Positions 14,619 through 15,018 of a stretch of 15,018 nt of DNA are shown here, piece after piece. Both the position numbers and the translations under genes were made by a program. The notes below the pieces were generated by a model. That model made no database searches. It was not told where the DNA came from and saw nothing but the letters and a program-made list of their open reading frames with translations. Source of the DNA: TMP-24 sp964600685 (lineage in GTDB: Bacteria > Pseudomonadota > Alphaproteobacteria > Rhodobacterales > Rhodobacteraceae); contig CAZRKU010000073.1 of the NCBI GenBank assembly GCA_964600685.1, positions 1-15,018 of the forward strand, in the 5' to 3' direction. Position 1 is the stretch's first letter. The number at the start of each line of letters is the position of its first letter.

Positions 14619-15018
14619 GCCCCCAGCGTGGCGACCAGCACCGCCTTGATCGTGTGCAGCCGGTTCTCCGCCTGGTCGAAGACCACCGACGCCGGGCTTT
14701 CAAACACCTCGTCGCTGACCTCCATCTCGGTCAGGCCGAACTTTTCGGCGATCTCGCGGCCCACCGCCGTCTCGGTGTTGTGGAAGGCCGGCAGGCAATG
14801 CATGAACCGCGCCCGCGGGTTGCCGGTGCGGGCCATCATCGCCGCGTCGATCCGCCAGGGCGAGAGGAGCTTGATGCGCTCGGCCCATTTCTCCTTGGCC
14901 TCGCCCATTGACAGCCAGACATCGGTGTAGAGGAAATCGGCGCCCTTGACCGCCTCGTCGGGATCCTTGGTCACGGTGATCCGCGCGCCGGTCTCCCTGG
15001 CGATGGCTTCGGCCTCGT
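14615..15018 (-). CDS. arcB: Ornithine carbamoyltransferase, C-terminal part (catabolic, arcB-like)
   Basis: Only the last 134 or so residues are in the window, out of about 335; the 5' end lies beyond 15018. The enzyme interconverts ornithine + carbamoyl phosphate and citrulline + phosphate. Visible are the ornithine-loop SMGE, the HCLPAFH motif whose Cys and His take part in substrate binding and catalysis, DEVFESPASVVFDQAENRLHTIKAV and the terminal VATLGA, all typical of the E. coli ArgF / ArcB branch. Its stop overlaps the carbamate kinase start by four bases (ATGA). Pairing with carbamate kinase suggests phosphorolysis of citrulline for ATP, and I infer that arcA or another arginine gene may lie upstream. 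The anabolic reading cannot be excluded from this fragment alone. Confidence 0.93.
   Translation of the reverse strand, partial: EAEAIARETGARITVTKDPDEAVKGADFLYTDVWLSMGEAKEKWAERIKLLSPWRIDAAMMARTGNPRARFMHCLPAFHNTETAVGREIAEKFGLTEMEVSDEVFESPASVVFDQAENRLHTIKAVLVATLGA

Noticed and set aside
13596..14930. 444-codon open frame on the plus strand
   Set aside because: Antisense shadow across carbamate kinase and ornithine carbamoyltransferase, both of which have clear motifs on the minus strand.

Overview
The window looks like chromosomal DNA of a high-GC alphaproteobacterium, most likely of the Rhodobacter/Paracoccus group. This is inferred from GC-rich codon use, the PNPase sequence and dense same-strand operons; I cannot fix the genus. 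It carries 13 protein genes, two of them cut by the window edges. All are on the minus strand except the peroxiredoxin. There are no rRNA, tRNA, CRISPR or insertion-sequence signals.

Left part (1-2400): an aldehyde dehydrogenase gene lacking only its last few codons. It has a convincing promoter and a 12-bp perfect palindrome placed like an operator. A divergent 1-Cys peroxiredoxin gene follows, ending in an inverted repeat shared with the convergent surface-glycan genes.

Middle (2374-7465): pnp (PNPase) followed by three genes for surface polysaccharide: a GT2 glycosyltransferase, a RgpF-like rhamnan-synthesis protein and a small sulfotransferase. The last two are clearly lower in GC than their surroundings (42-50% in sampled lines) and look acquired. 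The sulfotransferase is interrupted by a 100-N scaffold gap whose two flanks are the same 55 bases. Collapsing the duplicate restores one clean 226-residue reading frame, so the break is an assembly artefact. Upstream of pnp lies a 437-base non-coding stretch rich in hairpins; the usual rpsO neighbour is absent from it.

Right part (7903-15018): a compact run of eight minus-strand genes. In transcription order they are arcB-like ornithine carbamoyltransferase (cut by the window edge), carbamate kinase, a DUF6629-like membrane protein, a small two-helix membrane protein, an archaeal-type PRPP synthetase, a beta-CASP metallo-beta-lactamase nuclease, an archaeal-type AMP phosphorylase and an EamA-type transporter. 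ATGA and GTGA stop/start overlaps and short spacers indicate an operon. The set joins fermentative ATP production from carbamoyl phosphate with enzymes expected to cut RNA, phosphorolyse NMPs and handle PRPP. I read it as a candidate low-energy nucleotide and carbamoyl-phosphate salvage module. Its joint function is inference, and it is the most interesting part of the window.
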